The notes under the pieces were generated by a model that was not told the DNA's origin, made no database searches, and saw only the letters and a list, made by a program, of their open reading frames with translations. A DNA stretch of 64,000 nt from Devosia sediminis. GTDB taxonomy: Bacteria > Pseudomonadota > Alphaproteobacteria > Rhizobiales > Devosiaceae. Every line of letters begins with the position of its first letter. The stretch's first letter is position 1. Below are positions 24,407 to 32,758 of this stretch, piece after piece. The translations under genes and the position numbers were made by a program. The stretch is from the NCBI RefSeq assembly GCF_016411825.1, contig NZ_JAEKMH010000001.1, positions 310,001 through 374,000 on the forward strand, in the 5' to 3' direction.

Positions 24407-25120
24407 CTACTCGCCCTTGCCGAAGAGCTTGTTCAGCATATCTGCCATGGGGCCGGTCTTGGGCAGGTCCGCCTGCGGCTTTGCGGGGCGCGCCTGGCGG
24501 ATGTGGCTCTGGCCGGCGGCAGCCGGCTTCTCAGCCTTGGCGGGGGCAGGCTCGTCGCCCTTCACTGCAAGGGCCAGCTTGTTCATGAAGCCCGAGTCGT
24601 CGCCCTTCAGAAGCAGCGGCGCCTGGCGGGCGATCTCGTCCAGCAGGGGGGCCAGCCAGATCTTGTCGGCCTTGGCGAAATCGCCCAGCACATGGTGGGT
24701 GACATTCTCCTTGCCCGGATGGCCGATACCGAGGCGGACGCGCTTGTAGTCGAGGCCGATCTGCGGATCGATCGAGCGCAAGCCATTGTGGCCGCCATTG
24801 CCACCGCCGACCTTGACCCGCACCTTGCCGGGGGCAAGGTCGAGTTCGTCGTAGAAGACGATCGTGTCGGATGGCGCGAGCTTGTAGAAGCGGGCGACCT
24901 GCTGAACGCTGTCGCCGGACTTGTTCATGAAGGTCTGCGGTTTCAGGAGCAGGACGCGCTCATTGCCGATACTGCCTTCGGCCAGGAGCCCGCCATGCTT
25001 GGTCTTCCAGGCGGAAATGCCATTGGCGGCGGCAATCGCGTCCACGGCCATGAAGCCGATATTGTGGCGGTTACCGGCATATTGGGCGCCGGGATTGCCG
25101 AGGCCGACCAGCAGTTTCAT
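24407..25120 (-). CDS. pth: peptidyl-tRNA hydrolase
   Basis: The protein has 237 residues. It frees tRNA from prematurely released peptidyl-tRNA in the cytoplasm. Family motifs are clear: LVGLGNPGAQYAGNRHNIGF with the catalytic His, FMNKSGDSVQQVARFYK, FYDELDLAPGKVRVK with the active-site Asp, and GGGNGGHNGLRSI. The core ends near residue 190; a Lys/Pro/Ala-rich tail of about 45 residues follows and ends MADMLNKLFGKGE, an extension usual in Rhizobiales. It lies 72 bases after rplY, the standard pair. Confidence 0.96.
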   Translation of the reverse strand: MKLLVGLGNPGAQYAGNRHNIGFMAVDAIAAANGISAWKTKHGGLLAEGSIGNERVLLLKPQTFMNKSGDSVQQVARFYKLAPSDTIVFYDELDLAPGKVRVKVGGGNGGHNGLRSIDPQIGLDYKRVRLGIGHPGKENVTHHVLGDFAKADKIWLAPLLDEIARQAPLLLKGDDSGFMNKLALAVKGDEPAPAKAEKPAAAGQSHIRQARPAKPQADLPKTGPMADMLNKLFGKGE

Positions 25121-25141
25121 GAGGCTACTCCGGAAACGAAA

Positions 25142-25165
25142 GAGGCGACCCGGAGGCCGCCTCAG
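25142..25165 (-). terminator. hairpin between rplY and pth
   Basis: On the minus strand GAGGCGGCC and GGTCGCCTC pair around TCCG with one mismatch and are followed by TTTCGTTTCC. It may end part of the rplY transcripts, so that the abundant ribosomal protein is made in excess of the hydrolase. Confidence 0.6.
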
Positions 25166-25192
25166 TCATATAGCAGAAATGAGGCGAACCGA

Positions 25193-25819
25193 TTACTCGG
25201 AGGCTTCGTCTTCTTCGGCGGTCTCGGCATCGGCAGCGCCGCCCGACTTCAGGGCCGACGGGGCAACGATCGTCGCGATCGTCACGTCGTCTTCGTGGCT
25301 GTGGTCAGCCGAGCCCTTGGGCAGCTTGATGTTCGAGATGTGGACGGTGTCGCCGATATCGAGGCCGGTCAGGTCGACGGACACGAATTCCGGGATGCTG
25401 TCCGCGGAAACGGTGAGGTCCAGCGTGTGGTGCACGATGTTGAGGGTGCCGCCACGCTTGAGGCCGGGGCTCGCTTCTTCGTTTTCGAAGTGAACCGGAA
25501 CCTGGACGTTGATCTTGGCGCCCTTGGTGACGCGCAGGAAGTCGATGTGGATCGGCTGATCCATGACGACGTCGAGCTGGTAGTCACGCGGGATGACCTT
25601 GTGGATCGTGCCGTCGACGTCGAGGTCGAGCACGTGCGACTTGAAGCCACCGGCATAGATGAACTTCAGCGCGTCCTTGTAGGCCACGGAGACGGTGACG
25701 GGGGGCTTCTTGTCACCATAGATAACTGCGGGAACGAGTCCCTGACGACGAGCTTCGCGAGCGGCCCCCTTGCCCACTCCGTCACGCGCCTGTGCCTTGA
25801 GCACCTTATTCTGAGCCAT
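25193..25819 (-). CDS. rplY: 50S ribosomal protein L25 (Ctc-type, long form)
   Basis: The product has 208 residues and binds 5S rRNA. It has the N-terminal L25 domain (about 1-95: DGVGKGAAREARRQGLVPAV, YAGGFKSHVLDLDV, VIPRDYQLDVVMDQPIHIDF) and the C-terminal TL5/Ctc domain (about 100-185: KINVQVPVHFENEEASPGLK, GTLNIVHHTLDL). A short acidic tail, TAEEDEASE, ends it. The frame is open to 25855, but ATG 25819 gives the family start MAQNKVLKAQ. It is transcribed ahead of pth. Confidence 0.95.
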   Translation of the reverse strand: MAQNKVLKAQARDGVGKGAAREARRQGLVPAVIYGDKKPPVTVSVAYKDALKFIYAGGFKSHVLDLDVDGTIHKVIPRDYQLDVVMDQPIHIDFLRVTKGAKINVQVPVHFENEEASPGLKRGGTLNIVHHTLDLTVSADSIPEFVSVDLTGLDIGDTVHISNIKLPKGSADHSHEDDVTIATIVAPSALKSGGAADAETAEEDEASE

Positions 25820-25993
25820 GGAAAGCATCCATTGGGTTGGTGTATGCGTCATCACAACAACATACGCGCCCGTCCTCCAGGGGTGACGAGCGCTTCATGC
25901 GCCGGGCTATAGAGGAAAGGGGCGGTGAGGGCAAGGGATTCCACCGCCCTCACCCGCGGTTGCTGCAGGCAGCACTCCGGACATAGGGCGGCG

Positions 25994-26149
25994 TCAGTTC
26001 TTGCCGTCGTTCGGGCGAGCCTTGTCGCCACCCTTGCGGCTGTCCTTAGTCTTGGCGTCGCCGGGTGCCTGACCAAAATGCGTGCCACCGAGGTGGCCGC
26101 CGGTATCCGTCTTGTCGAGCTGTTCCTTCTGTCGGTCCTGTTTTGTCAT
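25994..26149 (-). CDS. small very hydrophilic protein of unknown function
   Basis: The 51-residue product MTKQDRQKEQLDKTDTGGHL and onwards is made almost only of charged, polar and glycine residues and ends KARPNDGKN. An excellent ribosome site AGGAGAGG stands four bases before ATG 26149, which argues that it is translated. Its composition resembles small hydrophilin or stress proteins, which stay unfolded in the cytoplasm. It stands alone between rplY and the ECF sigma gene. Confidence 0.65.
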   Translation of the reverse strand: MTKQDRQKEQLDKTDTGGHLGGTHFGQAPGDAKTKDSRKGGDKARPNDGKN

Positions 26150-26211
26150 GGTCCTCTCCTTTGAGCTGGACCGGGCCAACGGCAGGAGAAAGCCCCGGTT
26201 CCGCCCTTGCT

Positions 26212-27450
26212 TCAGTTCAAGGAAACAAGGCGGCTCCGCTGTGCCCCGAGCCAGTCACGTATCGCTGGATCCATGGACAGGCCCATGGCCAGGGTCAGTG
26301 CGTCGTGGGCACCGGCCGTGTCACCAATTTGGGCAAGAAGATGTCCCCGTAGTGCCCAATAGGGCTGATACTCGGCCATCCGTTTATCGGTGGCCAGGTT
26401 TTCCATACTGGCGAGCGCGACGACTGGGTCTTTCGCTTGCGCCAGTGCGGCAGCGCGGTTGAGCTGCACGACCGGAGAGCCGGTCATGGCGAGAAGGATG
26501 TCGTAGAGTTGGACGATGACGGGCCAGTTGTCCTGCCCCGAAAGGCGCCGCGCGACATGAGCGGACTGGATTGCCGCCTCGATCTGGCAGCGGCCGGTCG
26601 GCCCGGCTGTGCTGGCGTCGCGCAGCAGGGCCTCGGCCATGGCGATGGCGTCCTGGTCCCAGAGCGCGGTGTCCTGCGCTTCGAGTGGTACATAGGCGCC
26701 CGCACTGTCGCGGCGCGCGGCGCGGCGGGCATGGGAATAGTACATCAGCGCCAGCATGCCCTTTGGCTCGGGTGCGTCGGGCGCGAGCGCGACCACCAGG
26801 CGGCCGAGCCAGATGGCTTCGGTGGCAAGCGCGCTGCCTTCGTCGGCCAGGTCGGACCAACCCTTGGCATAGGCGGCATAGATGGCTTCGAGCACCCCAT
26901 CGAGGCGCTCGGGCAGGGCCAAAATGTCGGGAATCTCGAAGCCGATGCCCAATTCGCCGATACGCGTCTTGGCCCTTACCAGGCGCTGGCCCATGGTGGC
27001 CGGCGGCACGAGAAAGGCGGCGCCGATATCGGCTGCGGTGAGGCCGAGGATGGTCTGCAGGATCAGCGGGGCGCGCATGGCGGGGTCGATCTGCGGGTGG
27101 GCGCAGGCGAACATCAGCGCCAGGCGACGGTCGGGAATGGCATCGTGAGACATGGCCAGGTCATCCAGTTCGTCCTGGATCAGGGACAGGTGGGCTTCGC
27201 CGTGCCGGCGCGTCGTGCTCCGCCTGATGGCATCGGTCTGGCGCCGGCGGGCGACCGTCAGCAGCCAGGCCTCGGGATTGTCGGGGACACCCTCGCGCGG
27301 CCAGGTTTCGAGGGCGGTCGCGAAGGCTTCAGCCAGCGCATCCTCGCCGCCGGCCACGTCCCGGGTGCGGGCGGCGAGATAGGCGAGGAGGCGGCCATAG
27401 CTTTCCCGCGCCACCCGCTCGGCGGCGCGGTCAGGGCTCGCATCCGTCAC
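26212..27450 (-). CDS. ECF RNA polymerase sigma factor with C-terminal TPR-like domain (ECF42 type)
   Basis: The protein has 412 residues. Sigma region 2 is at about 10-80 (LLAYLAARTRDVAGGEDALA, DNPEAWLLTVARRRQTDAIR) and region 4 at about 115-175 (LILQTILGLTAADIGAAFLV). The last 230 residues are helical repeats typical of the ECF42 group, which have this tail instead of an anti-sigma factor. The start GTG 27450 overlaps the stop of the upstream YCII gene by three bases; the pairing with a DGPF/YCII gene is diagnostic for this group. It directs RNA polymerase to an unknown regulon. Confidence 0.9.
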   Translation of the reverse strand: MTDASPDRAAERVARESYGRLLAYLAARTRDVAGGEDALAEAFATALETWPREGVPDNPEAWLLTVARRRQTDAIRRSTTRRHGEAHLSLIQDELDDLAMSHDAIPDRRLALMFACAHPQIDPAMRAPLILQTILGLTAADIGAAFLVPPATMGQRLVRAKTRIGELGIGFEIPDILALPERLDGVLEAIYAAYAKGWSDLADEGSALATEAIWLGRLVVALAPDAPEPKGMLALMYYSHARRAARRDSAGAYVPLEAQDTALWDQDAIAMAEALLRDASTAGPTGRCQIEAAIQSAHVARRLSGQDNWPVIVQLYDILLAMTGSPVVQLNRAAALAQAKDPVVALASMENLATDKRMAEYQPYWALRGHLLAQIGDTAGAHDALTLAMGLSMDPAIRDWLGAQRSRLVSLN

Positions 27451-27908
27451 GGCTCGGGCTGCTGGCCGGCGTCCGGCGCAAAGCCGCCGTCGGCGCACCA
27501 GGCCGGTTCATTGGCCGACATGGTGTTGACGATGGGACGGATTTCGATCGGCCCCCATTGCGCGGCGGGGCAACGGGCGGCCCACTTGACCGCCTCGTCC
27601 ATGTCGGCGACGTCGATGACGAAGAGCCCACCGAACTGCTCGCGCGTTTCGGCATAGGGGCCCTCCTGGACATTGAGCGTGCCGCCCTGATTGACGAAGG
27701 CACCGTCGACCAGGTGGATATCACCTCCCTGCATGCGCAAGGTCCGGGCATCGGTAGTGGCGCCCAGGGCAGACGTGGACACGAAGGCACCCGCCTTGGT
27801 CAGCGCCTGCTGGTAGGCGAACATGCCATCCATGGCCTTTGCCATGTCCTCGGGCGGAATGGTGGCGCCGGCCTGTTCCTCGGCATAGAGCATCAGGAGA
27901 AAACGCAT
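27447..27908 (-). CDS. YCII/DGPF-domain protein paired with the ECF sigma factor
   Basis: The 153-residue protein begins MRFLLMLYAEEQAG and carries EGPYAETREQFGGLFVIDV, the variant of the DGPF motif that names the family, followed by DMDEAVKWAARCPA. The fold is a dimeric ferredoxin-like barrel. These proteins are genetically tied to ECF42 sigma factors and are thought to be part of, or targets of, the same system; the reaction is unknown. It is translationally coupled to the sigma gene. Confidence 0.88.
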   Translation of the reverse strand: MRFLLMLYAEEQAGATIPPEDMAKAMDGMFAYQQALTKAGAFVSTSALGATTDARTLRMQGGDIHLVDGAFVNQGGTLNVQEGPYAETREQFGGLFVIDVADMDEAVKWAARCPAAQWGPIEIRPIVNTMSANEPAWCADGGFAPDAGQQPEP

Positions 27909-28045
27909 CGCTCTGGTCCTTTCAGTGTTGGCCGCCTGCTAGTGCGGCACAACAATGTCGGGGAGGCAATGCGCGTTTCGACAGCGAGGATGATTATTTC
28001 GGAGCCATCATCAGGCGGCTCGATGTCACCCTGGCCTGGTCAGCT

Positions 28046-28070
28046 AAAATTGCTCCATCGGAGCGATTTT
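28046..28070 (-). terminator. terminator after prs
   Basis: On the minus strand AAAATCGCTCC and GGAGCAATTTT pair, with one mismatch, around a short loop and end in TTTT, starting 16 bases after the prs stop. A closely similar palindrome followed by the same TGCC(C)TTCGG lies at about 61944-61970, so it may also belong to a dispersed repeat family. Confidence 0.65.
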
Positions 28071-28085
28071 GCCTTCGGCCGCTGC

Positions 28086-29018
28086 TTAGTCGAAGAGGCT
28101 CGATACGCTCTGCTCGCTGGCGGTGCGCGCGATGGCCTCGCCGATCAGTGGGGCGATCGACATGCGGCGGATATTGGCGGCCGCCTTGGTGGCCTCGGTC
28201 TCGAGGATGGAATCGGTGACCACAAGCTCCTTGAGCTTGGACGCCGCGATGCGCTCGGCCGCGCCTTCGGACAGCACGCCATGGGTGATATAGGCCGAAA
28301 CCGCCTTGGCGCCGGCCTTGAGCAGGGCCTCGGCGGCGTTGACCAGGGTGCCGCCACTGTCGACGATGTCGTCGATGAGAATGCAGGTCTGGCCCTGAAC
28401 GTCGCCGATGATGTTCATGACCTCGGACACACCGGCGCGCGGACGGCGCTTGTCGACGATGGCCAGGTTGGCGCCGATGCGGCTGGCCACATTGCGGGCG
28501 CGGACCACGCCGCCGACGTCCGGCGAGACGATCATGACATTCTGGACATCGTAATTGTCCTTGATGTCGCGCACCATGACCGGCGCGGCGGTCAGATTGT
28601 CGGTCGGGATATCGAAGAAGCCCTGGATCTGGGCGGCATGAAGGTCGAGGGTGAGCACGCGATTGGCGCCGGCCTCGGTGATCAGGTTGGAGACCAGCTT
28701 GGCGGAAATTGGGGTGCGGGGCGCCGATTTCCGGTCCTGCCGCGCATAGCCGAAATAGGGCAGCACGGCAGTGATGCGCCGGGCCGAGGAGCGGCGCAGC
28801 GCATCGGCGATGATCAGCAGCTCCATCAGGTTGTCATTGGCCGGATAGCTGGTCGACTGAAGGATGAAAACGTCCTCGCCGCGCACGTTTTCGTGCACCT
28901 CGACATAGACTTCCTTGTCGGCGAAGCGCTTGACCGTGCAGTCGGTCAGCGGCATTTCGAGATAGCTGGCGACGGCCTGAGCCAGAGGGCGATTGGAGTT
29001 GCCGGTCACCAGCTTCAT
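28086..29018 (-). CDS. prs: ribose-phosphate pyrophosphokinase
   Basis: The enzyme of 310 residues makes PRPP from ribose 5-phosphate and ATP for purine, pyrimidine, histidine and tryptophan synthesis. Motifs visible: [38 protein letters not shown] (ATP-binding flexible loop), [33 protein letters not shown] and the PRPP-binding [18 protein letters not shown]. The length is standard for class I. It is monocistronic here, with its own terminator downstream and a 111-base promoter region upstream. Confidence 0.97.
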   Translation of the reverse strand: MKLVTGNSNRPLAQAVASYLEMPLTDCTVKRFADKEVYVEVHENVRGEDVFILQSTSYPANDNLMELLIIADALRRSSARRITAVLPYFGYARQDRKSAPRTPISAKLVSNLITEAGANRVLTLDLHAAQIQGFFDIPTDNLTAAPVMVRDIKDNYDVQNVMIVSPDVGGVVRARNVASRIGANLAIVDKRRPRAGVSEVMNIIGDVQGQTCILIDDIVDSGGTLVNAAEALLKAGAKAVSAYITHGVLSEGAAERIAASKLKELVVTDSILETEATKAAANIRRMSIAPLIGEAIARTASEQSVSSLFD

Positions 29019-29129
29019 GCGCGCGATCCTGATCTCAACCGGTCCCCGGGGCGGGACCTTCCAGTTTCGCGGGCAGCCTTAGCGAGTCTCTTTCGGACTC
29101 GCAACGCCACTTTGGGTGAACGCGGTAAA

Positions 29130-29894
29130 TTAAACCTGTGTCAGTCCGATGACGGCAATCTGCCTGCCGGTGCGCGTTCCCTGATGGGTGGCATAGCGGT
29201 GGGAAAAGTAGCGGTCGGGATGGGCATAAGTGCAGAAGCCGACCTGCTCGATGTTGCCAATACCGGCGGCAAGGAGCTGTTCAGCGACAAAGCCCGGCAG
29301 GTCGAAATGCGGCTGGCCACCGGTCGGGATATGGAAATGGTGGGCCCCGCCGGGATGCAGCGCCAGGAAATCGGCCTCGAACTTTGCGCCGACCTCATAG
29401 TTTTCGCCGTGGATCGTCGGGCCATAGACCGCAACGATACGAGCGGGATCGGCGCCAAGAGCGACCATGGCGGCAACGGTATTGCCGATAATGCCGTCCA
29501 CGGCGCCGCGCCAGCCGGCATGAGCCGCGCCGATGACCCGCGCTTCGGGATCGGCAAACAGGATCGGCGTACAGTCGGCGGTGAGAATGCCGAGCGCAAG
29601 GCCGGGGGTAGACGCGACCAGGGCATCGGCGTCGACGGAACCAGGTGCGAACGGCGCACTAACCGTATGGGCACGGTTGGAATGCGTCTGCTTGAGGATG
29701 ACCAGGGGACCAAGGCCCATCGCATCGGCGACGGTGGAGCGATTGACGGTCACATGCTCCGGATCGTCCCCCACCGAGGTCGACACATTGAGCCCGGCAA
29801 ATTCGCCGGTGGAGACACCGCCGACGCGACCGAAAAAGCCGTGGCGGATGCCCGATATGGCGCTGAGCGATACGGCGGTCTCGGGGGCGGTCAT
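29130..29894 (-). CDS. pgeF: YfiH/PgeF-type laccase-domain purine nucleoside phosphorylase
   Basis: The protein has 254 residues. The family metal-binding motifs are present: HGFFGRVGGVSTG near the start, LKQTHSNRAHTV (His), TADCTPILFADPEARVIGAA with the conserved Cys, HAGWRGAVDGI (His), and FCTYAHPDRYFSHR near the end. Relatives act as multi-substrate purine nucleoside phosphorylases and affect peptidoglycan quality. ATG 29894 overlaps the stop of the upstream methyltransferase by four bases, the usual pair in Rhizobiales. Confidence 0.92.
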   Translation of the reverse strand: MTAPETAVSLSAISGIRHGFFGRVGGVSTGEFAGLNVSTSVGDDPEHVTVNRSTVADAMGLGPLVILKQTHSNRAHTVSAPFAPGSVDADALVASTPGLALGILTADCTPILFADPEARVIGAAHAGWRGAVDGIIGNTVAAMVALGADPARIVAVYGPTIHGENYEVGAKFEADFLALHPGGAHHFHIPTGGQPHFDLPGFVAEQLLAAGIGNIEQVGFCTYAHPDRYFSHRYATHQGTRTGRQIAVIGLTQV

Positions 29895-30970
29895 GGCATA
29901 AATCCGGGCGGCATCAGGCCTGGGCTGTGGGCACAGAAGACCTTGAACAGATTGCCCATCTGGTCGGCGCCGACGAGGCGATCCTGGGCCGAGCGGATGT
30001 CCGCCGCCGATCCGGGGTTGGCGCGGGAGAGAGCCGCGGCACGTTCGCCGAGGCCAAGGCGGTTGAGGAACTGGCCCTGGCTTGCGAGGGGCTGGGTGGC
30101 AAGACCGGCCTGCCGCGCAACGACGCCCAGGGCGCCGAAATCGACATGGGCGGATAGATCTGTCTCGCCCGGCGCGTCGAGCACGTCGGCATAGGCATGG
30201 CGGCGCACGCCCTGCAAGGTGTCGCCGGTCTGTGTCGTGGCATAGCCATAGTCGATGGCGAGGATGCTGCCACCCTGTTTGGCCACGACCTTGGCCAGTT
30301 GGCGCATGACCTCGGCGCCGCCAAACGAAACCTCGAACATGGTATCGGGCTCGGCATGGGCGACGGCTTCGGGCATGGCGCTTGCCGGGATGGGCGTCGG
30401 CGAAAGGCCGAAAGCGCGCTTGCCCTCGACAAGGCCGATCTGCCGCTCGTGCCACCCATCCTCCTTGCGGATGAACTGGCGAATAGGCAGGGCGTCGAAG
30501 AACTCGTTGGCGACGACGAGGATCGGGCCATCCTCGAATGTCTCGAAATTCTGCAGCCATTGCGGCTCGTAGACTTCCAGCCTGGCTTGCTGTTCGCCCA
30601 TCAGCGGCGGGCTGGTTTCGAAGAGACGCAGACGGAGCGCGTCGCGGAAACCGGGAGCGCGGCAAGCGACGCGCAGCATGTCGGCCATCAGCGTGCCGCG
30701 GCCGGGGCCGAGCTCGAGCAGGGTGAATGTTTTTGACTCGCCCATCTGCTGCCAGAGATTGACCAGCCAGAAGCCGATCAGCTCCCCGAACATCTGCGAG
30801 ATTTCCGGCGCGGTGATGAAGTCGCCGGCCGTGCCGATGGGTTCCCCTGCGCGGTAATAACCCTTTGACGGATGGGTCAGGCAGAGGCCCATATAGGTAG
30901 CCACCGACATCGGGCCGGAGGTGCGGATCTGCAGGTCGATCTGCTGTTCGAGGGTGAGCGTGTCGGTCAT
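29891..30970 (-). CDS. MidA/NDUFAF7-family SAM-dependent methyltransferase
   Basis: The protein has 359 residues. It carries the COG1565 pattern: ISQMFGELIGFWLVNLWQQM, the S-adenosylmethionine site LLELGPGRGTLMADMLR, then VANEFFDALPIRQFIRK and the late ILAIDYGYATTQTGDTLQG. Eukaryotic relatives methylate an arginine of the complex I subunit NDUFS2; a similar role on bacterial NADH dehydrogenase is inferred. It sits in an operon with lgt upstream and pgeF downstream, as in many alphaproteobacteria. Confidence 0.9.
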   Translation of the reverse strand: MTDTLTLEQQIDLQIRTSGPMSVATYMGLCLTHPSKGYYRAGEPIGTAGDFITAPEISQMFGELIGFWLVNLWQQMGESKTFTLLELGPGRGTLMADMLRVACRAPGFRDALRLRLFETSPPLMGEQQARLEVYEPQWLQNFETFEDGPILVVANEFFDALPIRQFIRKEDGWHERQIGLVEGKRAFGLSPTPIPASAMPEAVAHAEPDTMFEVSFGGAEVMRQLAKVVAKQGGSILAIDYGYATTQTGDTLQGVRRHAYADVLDAPGETDLSAHVDFGALGVVARQAGLATQPLASQGQFLNRLGLGERAAALSRANPGSAADIRSAQDRLVGADQMGNLFKVFCAHSPGLMPPGFMP

Positions 30971-30976
30971 GTCAGT

Positions 30977-31801
30977 TCACGGTCGCAGCGGATTTTCGCG
31001 GCGGGACGCGGCGTAAATGATCAGTACGATGCCCCCCAGGAGGATCGGCACACTCAGGAGCTGACCCTGGGTAAGCCAGCCGCCATAAAGGTAGCCGATA
31101 TGGGCGTCGGGCAGCCGGACGAATTCGACGGCGATGCGCGACAAGGAGTAGCCCACGGCGAATATCCCAGCGACGAGGCCCGGCTTGCGCAGGGCATACA
31201 AGACATGCGTGGCGACCCGGATGACGAGGAAAAGCAGGAGCCCTTCGAGCGCAGCCTCGTAAAGCTGGCTCGGATGCCGGGCGACCTGCAGCGGATCGGT
31301 GGGGAAGATCACGCCCCAGGGCGCGGTGGTGGGCGCCCCATAGAGTTCGGAATTGATGAAGTTGGCGATGCGCCCGAGGAAAATGCCGATCGTGGCGACG
31401 GCGGCGATGAGGTCGAGCGAGGACAGCCAATTGCCGCCTTTGCTCCTCGTGAAGAGGATGGCCGCCAGCATCAGGCCGAGCATGCCGCCATGGTAGGACA
31501 TACCCCCGTCGAGCGTGTTGATGATCTGGCCGGGGTTCGCCAGGTAATAGGGCAGATTATAGAAGAGGACGTAGCCGGCGCGGCCGCCGATGACGATGGA
31601 CAGCATGGCCCAGAAGGCGAAATCCCAGATGTCCTTGGCCGGGAAGGGTGGGGTGCCCTTGTGCCAGAGCCGCTGGTTGGCCAGCAGAAGGTAACCGTAG
31701 GCTGCGCCCAGCAAGACGCCAAACAGGTAGGCCAAGGCGTACCAGCGCACGGCAAATGGCCCGATGGCGAAGGCAATGGGGTCGATATCGGGGAAGGGCA
31801 A
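30977..31801 (-). CDS. lgt: phosphatidylglycerol-prolipoprotein diacylglyceryl transferase
   Basis: The product has 274 residues and about seven membrane spans. It attaches diacylglyceryl to the lipobox cysteine of prolipoproteins in the inner membrane. Signatures: FAVRWYALAYLFGVLLGA, GGMSYHGGMLGLMLA, LGRIANFINSELYGAP with the family GRxxNFxN motif, and RHPSQLYEAALEGLLLF. TTG 31801 is chosen because AGGAG lies eight bases ahead; GTG 31808-31810 is too close to that site. The long open frame to 32020 overlaps the DeoR gene and is not credible. Confidence 0.95.
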   Translation of the reverse strand: MPFPDIDPIAFAIGPFAVRWYALAYLFGVLLGAAYGYLLLANQRLWHKGTPPFPAKDIWDFAFWAMLSIVIGGRAGYVLFYNLPYYLANPGQIINTLDGGMSYHGGMLGLMLAAILFTRSKGGNWLSSLDLIAAVATIGIFLGRIANFINSELYGAPTTAPWGVIFPTDPLQVARHPSQLYEAALEGLLLFLVIRVATHVLYALRKPGLVAGIFAVGYSLSRIAVEFVRLPDAHIGYLYGGWLTQGQLLSVPILLGGIVLIIYAASRRENPLRP

Positions 31802-31928
31802 GCGGGTCACTCCTGGCGTCGACCGGATGTGCCGGCCAAGCGCGGCGGCAATGTGACTGCCGTAACAAGAGGGCGCCGCAGGTTCAAGGGATTCCCCCCA
31901 GGCTTGGGCAGGCTCGACTTCGCGGTGT

Positions 31929-32681
31929 CTAGTTTTCGGCGCGGTGTAGCGCGATATCGAAGGCGCGGTAGGCATCGAGGTCGGCGTCGTGTTCCACGAC
32001 GAGGTGGTCGATGCGCGCAACCTCGGCCAGCTTGAAGGGGGCGATGGTGCCCAGCTTGTCCGAGGTGGCCGCGATGGTGAGAAGGCTGCTCTGCGCGATC
32101 ATGACCCGTTTGACCTCGGCCTCTGCGGCGTCGAGCGCCGTCACGCCCAGCGCCGTGTCGATGGCGCAGGCGCCCAGGATGAACATGTCGGCAAAGATGT
32201 TTCCAGCCTCGCGGATAGTCTGCGGGCCGAGGCAGGCACCCTTCGACTGATCGTAATGCCCGCCTAGGACGACGATGGTATGCTTGGGATTGTCGGACAT
32301 GGCCGTAGCGATGGCGGGGGCATTGGTGACAATAGTGAGCCGCAGGTCTTTTGGCAGCGCCTTTGCAATGGCGAGGTTGGTCGAGCCGGCGTCGATGTAG
32401 AGCGTCTGTCCGTCGCGCACCAGGGCGGCCGTAGCAGAAGCGAGCCTCGCCTTGACGTCCGCCTGGTCAGAGGTTCGCACGGCGAGCGTGCCCGTATCGG
32501 GGGCTGGTAAGAGGGCGCCGCCATAAACGCGCCGGCAATGCCCGAGCCGCGCCAGCTCGCGCAGGTCGCGTCGGATTGTGTCGTCGGAGACGCCGAACTG
32601 CGCTGCCAAGTCGTTGGCCAGCACTTTGCCATGCTCGCTCAGCAATTGACGGATGGCGTCCAGCCGCTCCTCGGTCAGCAT
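31929..32681 (-). CDS. DeoR-family transcriptional regulator
   Basis: The protein has 250 residues. The N-terminal winged helix-turn-helix (1-60: RLDAIRQLLSEHGKVLANDL, VSDDTIRRDLRELAR) and the C-terminal sugar-phosphate sensor domain (80-230: TLYIDAGSTNLAIAKAL, VVLGGHYDQSKGACLGP) are typical. It is divergent from an MFS transporter gene across 77 bases that hold phased direct repeats, so it most likely controls that transporter and itself in response to a phosphorylated sugar. Confidence 0.92.
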   Translation of the reverse strand: MLTEERLDAIRQLLSEHGKVLANDLAAQFGVSDDTIRRDLRELARLGHCRRVYGGALLPAPDTGTLAVRTSDQADVKARLASATAALVRDGQTLYIDAGSTNLAIAKALPKDLRLTIVTNAPAIATAMSDNPKHTIVVLGGHYDQSKGACLGPQTIREAGNIFADMFILGACAIDTALGVTALDAAEAEVKRVMIAQSSLLTIAATSDKLGTIAPFKLAEVARIDHLVVEHDADLDAYRAFDIALHRAEN

Positions 32682-32696
32682 GAATATCCTCGTTTA

Positions 32697-32726
32697 TGCA
32701 TGTTCTTGCATGTTTCTGCGTTATTT
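32697..32726. promoter_or_regulatory. phased direct repeats, probable DeoR-type operator
   Basis: TGCATGTTCT, TGCATGTTTC and TGCGTTATTT follow each other with a 10-base period, one helical turn, in the short gap between the divergent regulator and transporter genes. DeoR-family proteins often bind such tandem sites. Confidence 0.5.
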
Positions 32727-32758
32727 GTCATAGCGTGTCCGCCGTATGGAGAACAAGC

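Noticed and set aside
24338..25912. Plus-strand open frame of 524 codons opposite pth and rplY
   Set aside because: It spans two well-supported minus-strand genes and has no ribosome site or family pattern.
29130..30665. Long minus-strand frame joining pgeF with an N-terminal extension
   Set aside because: The extension overlaps the methyltransferase gene in another frame; the ATG at 29894 with a four-base overlap is the proper start.
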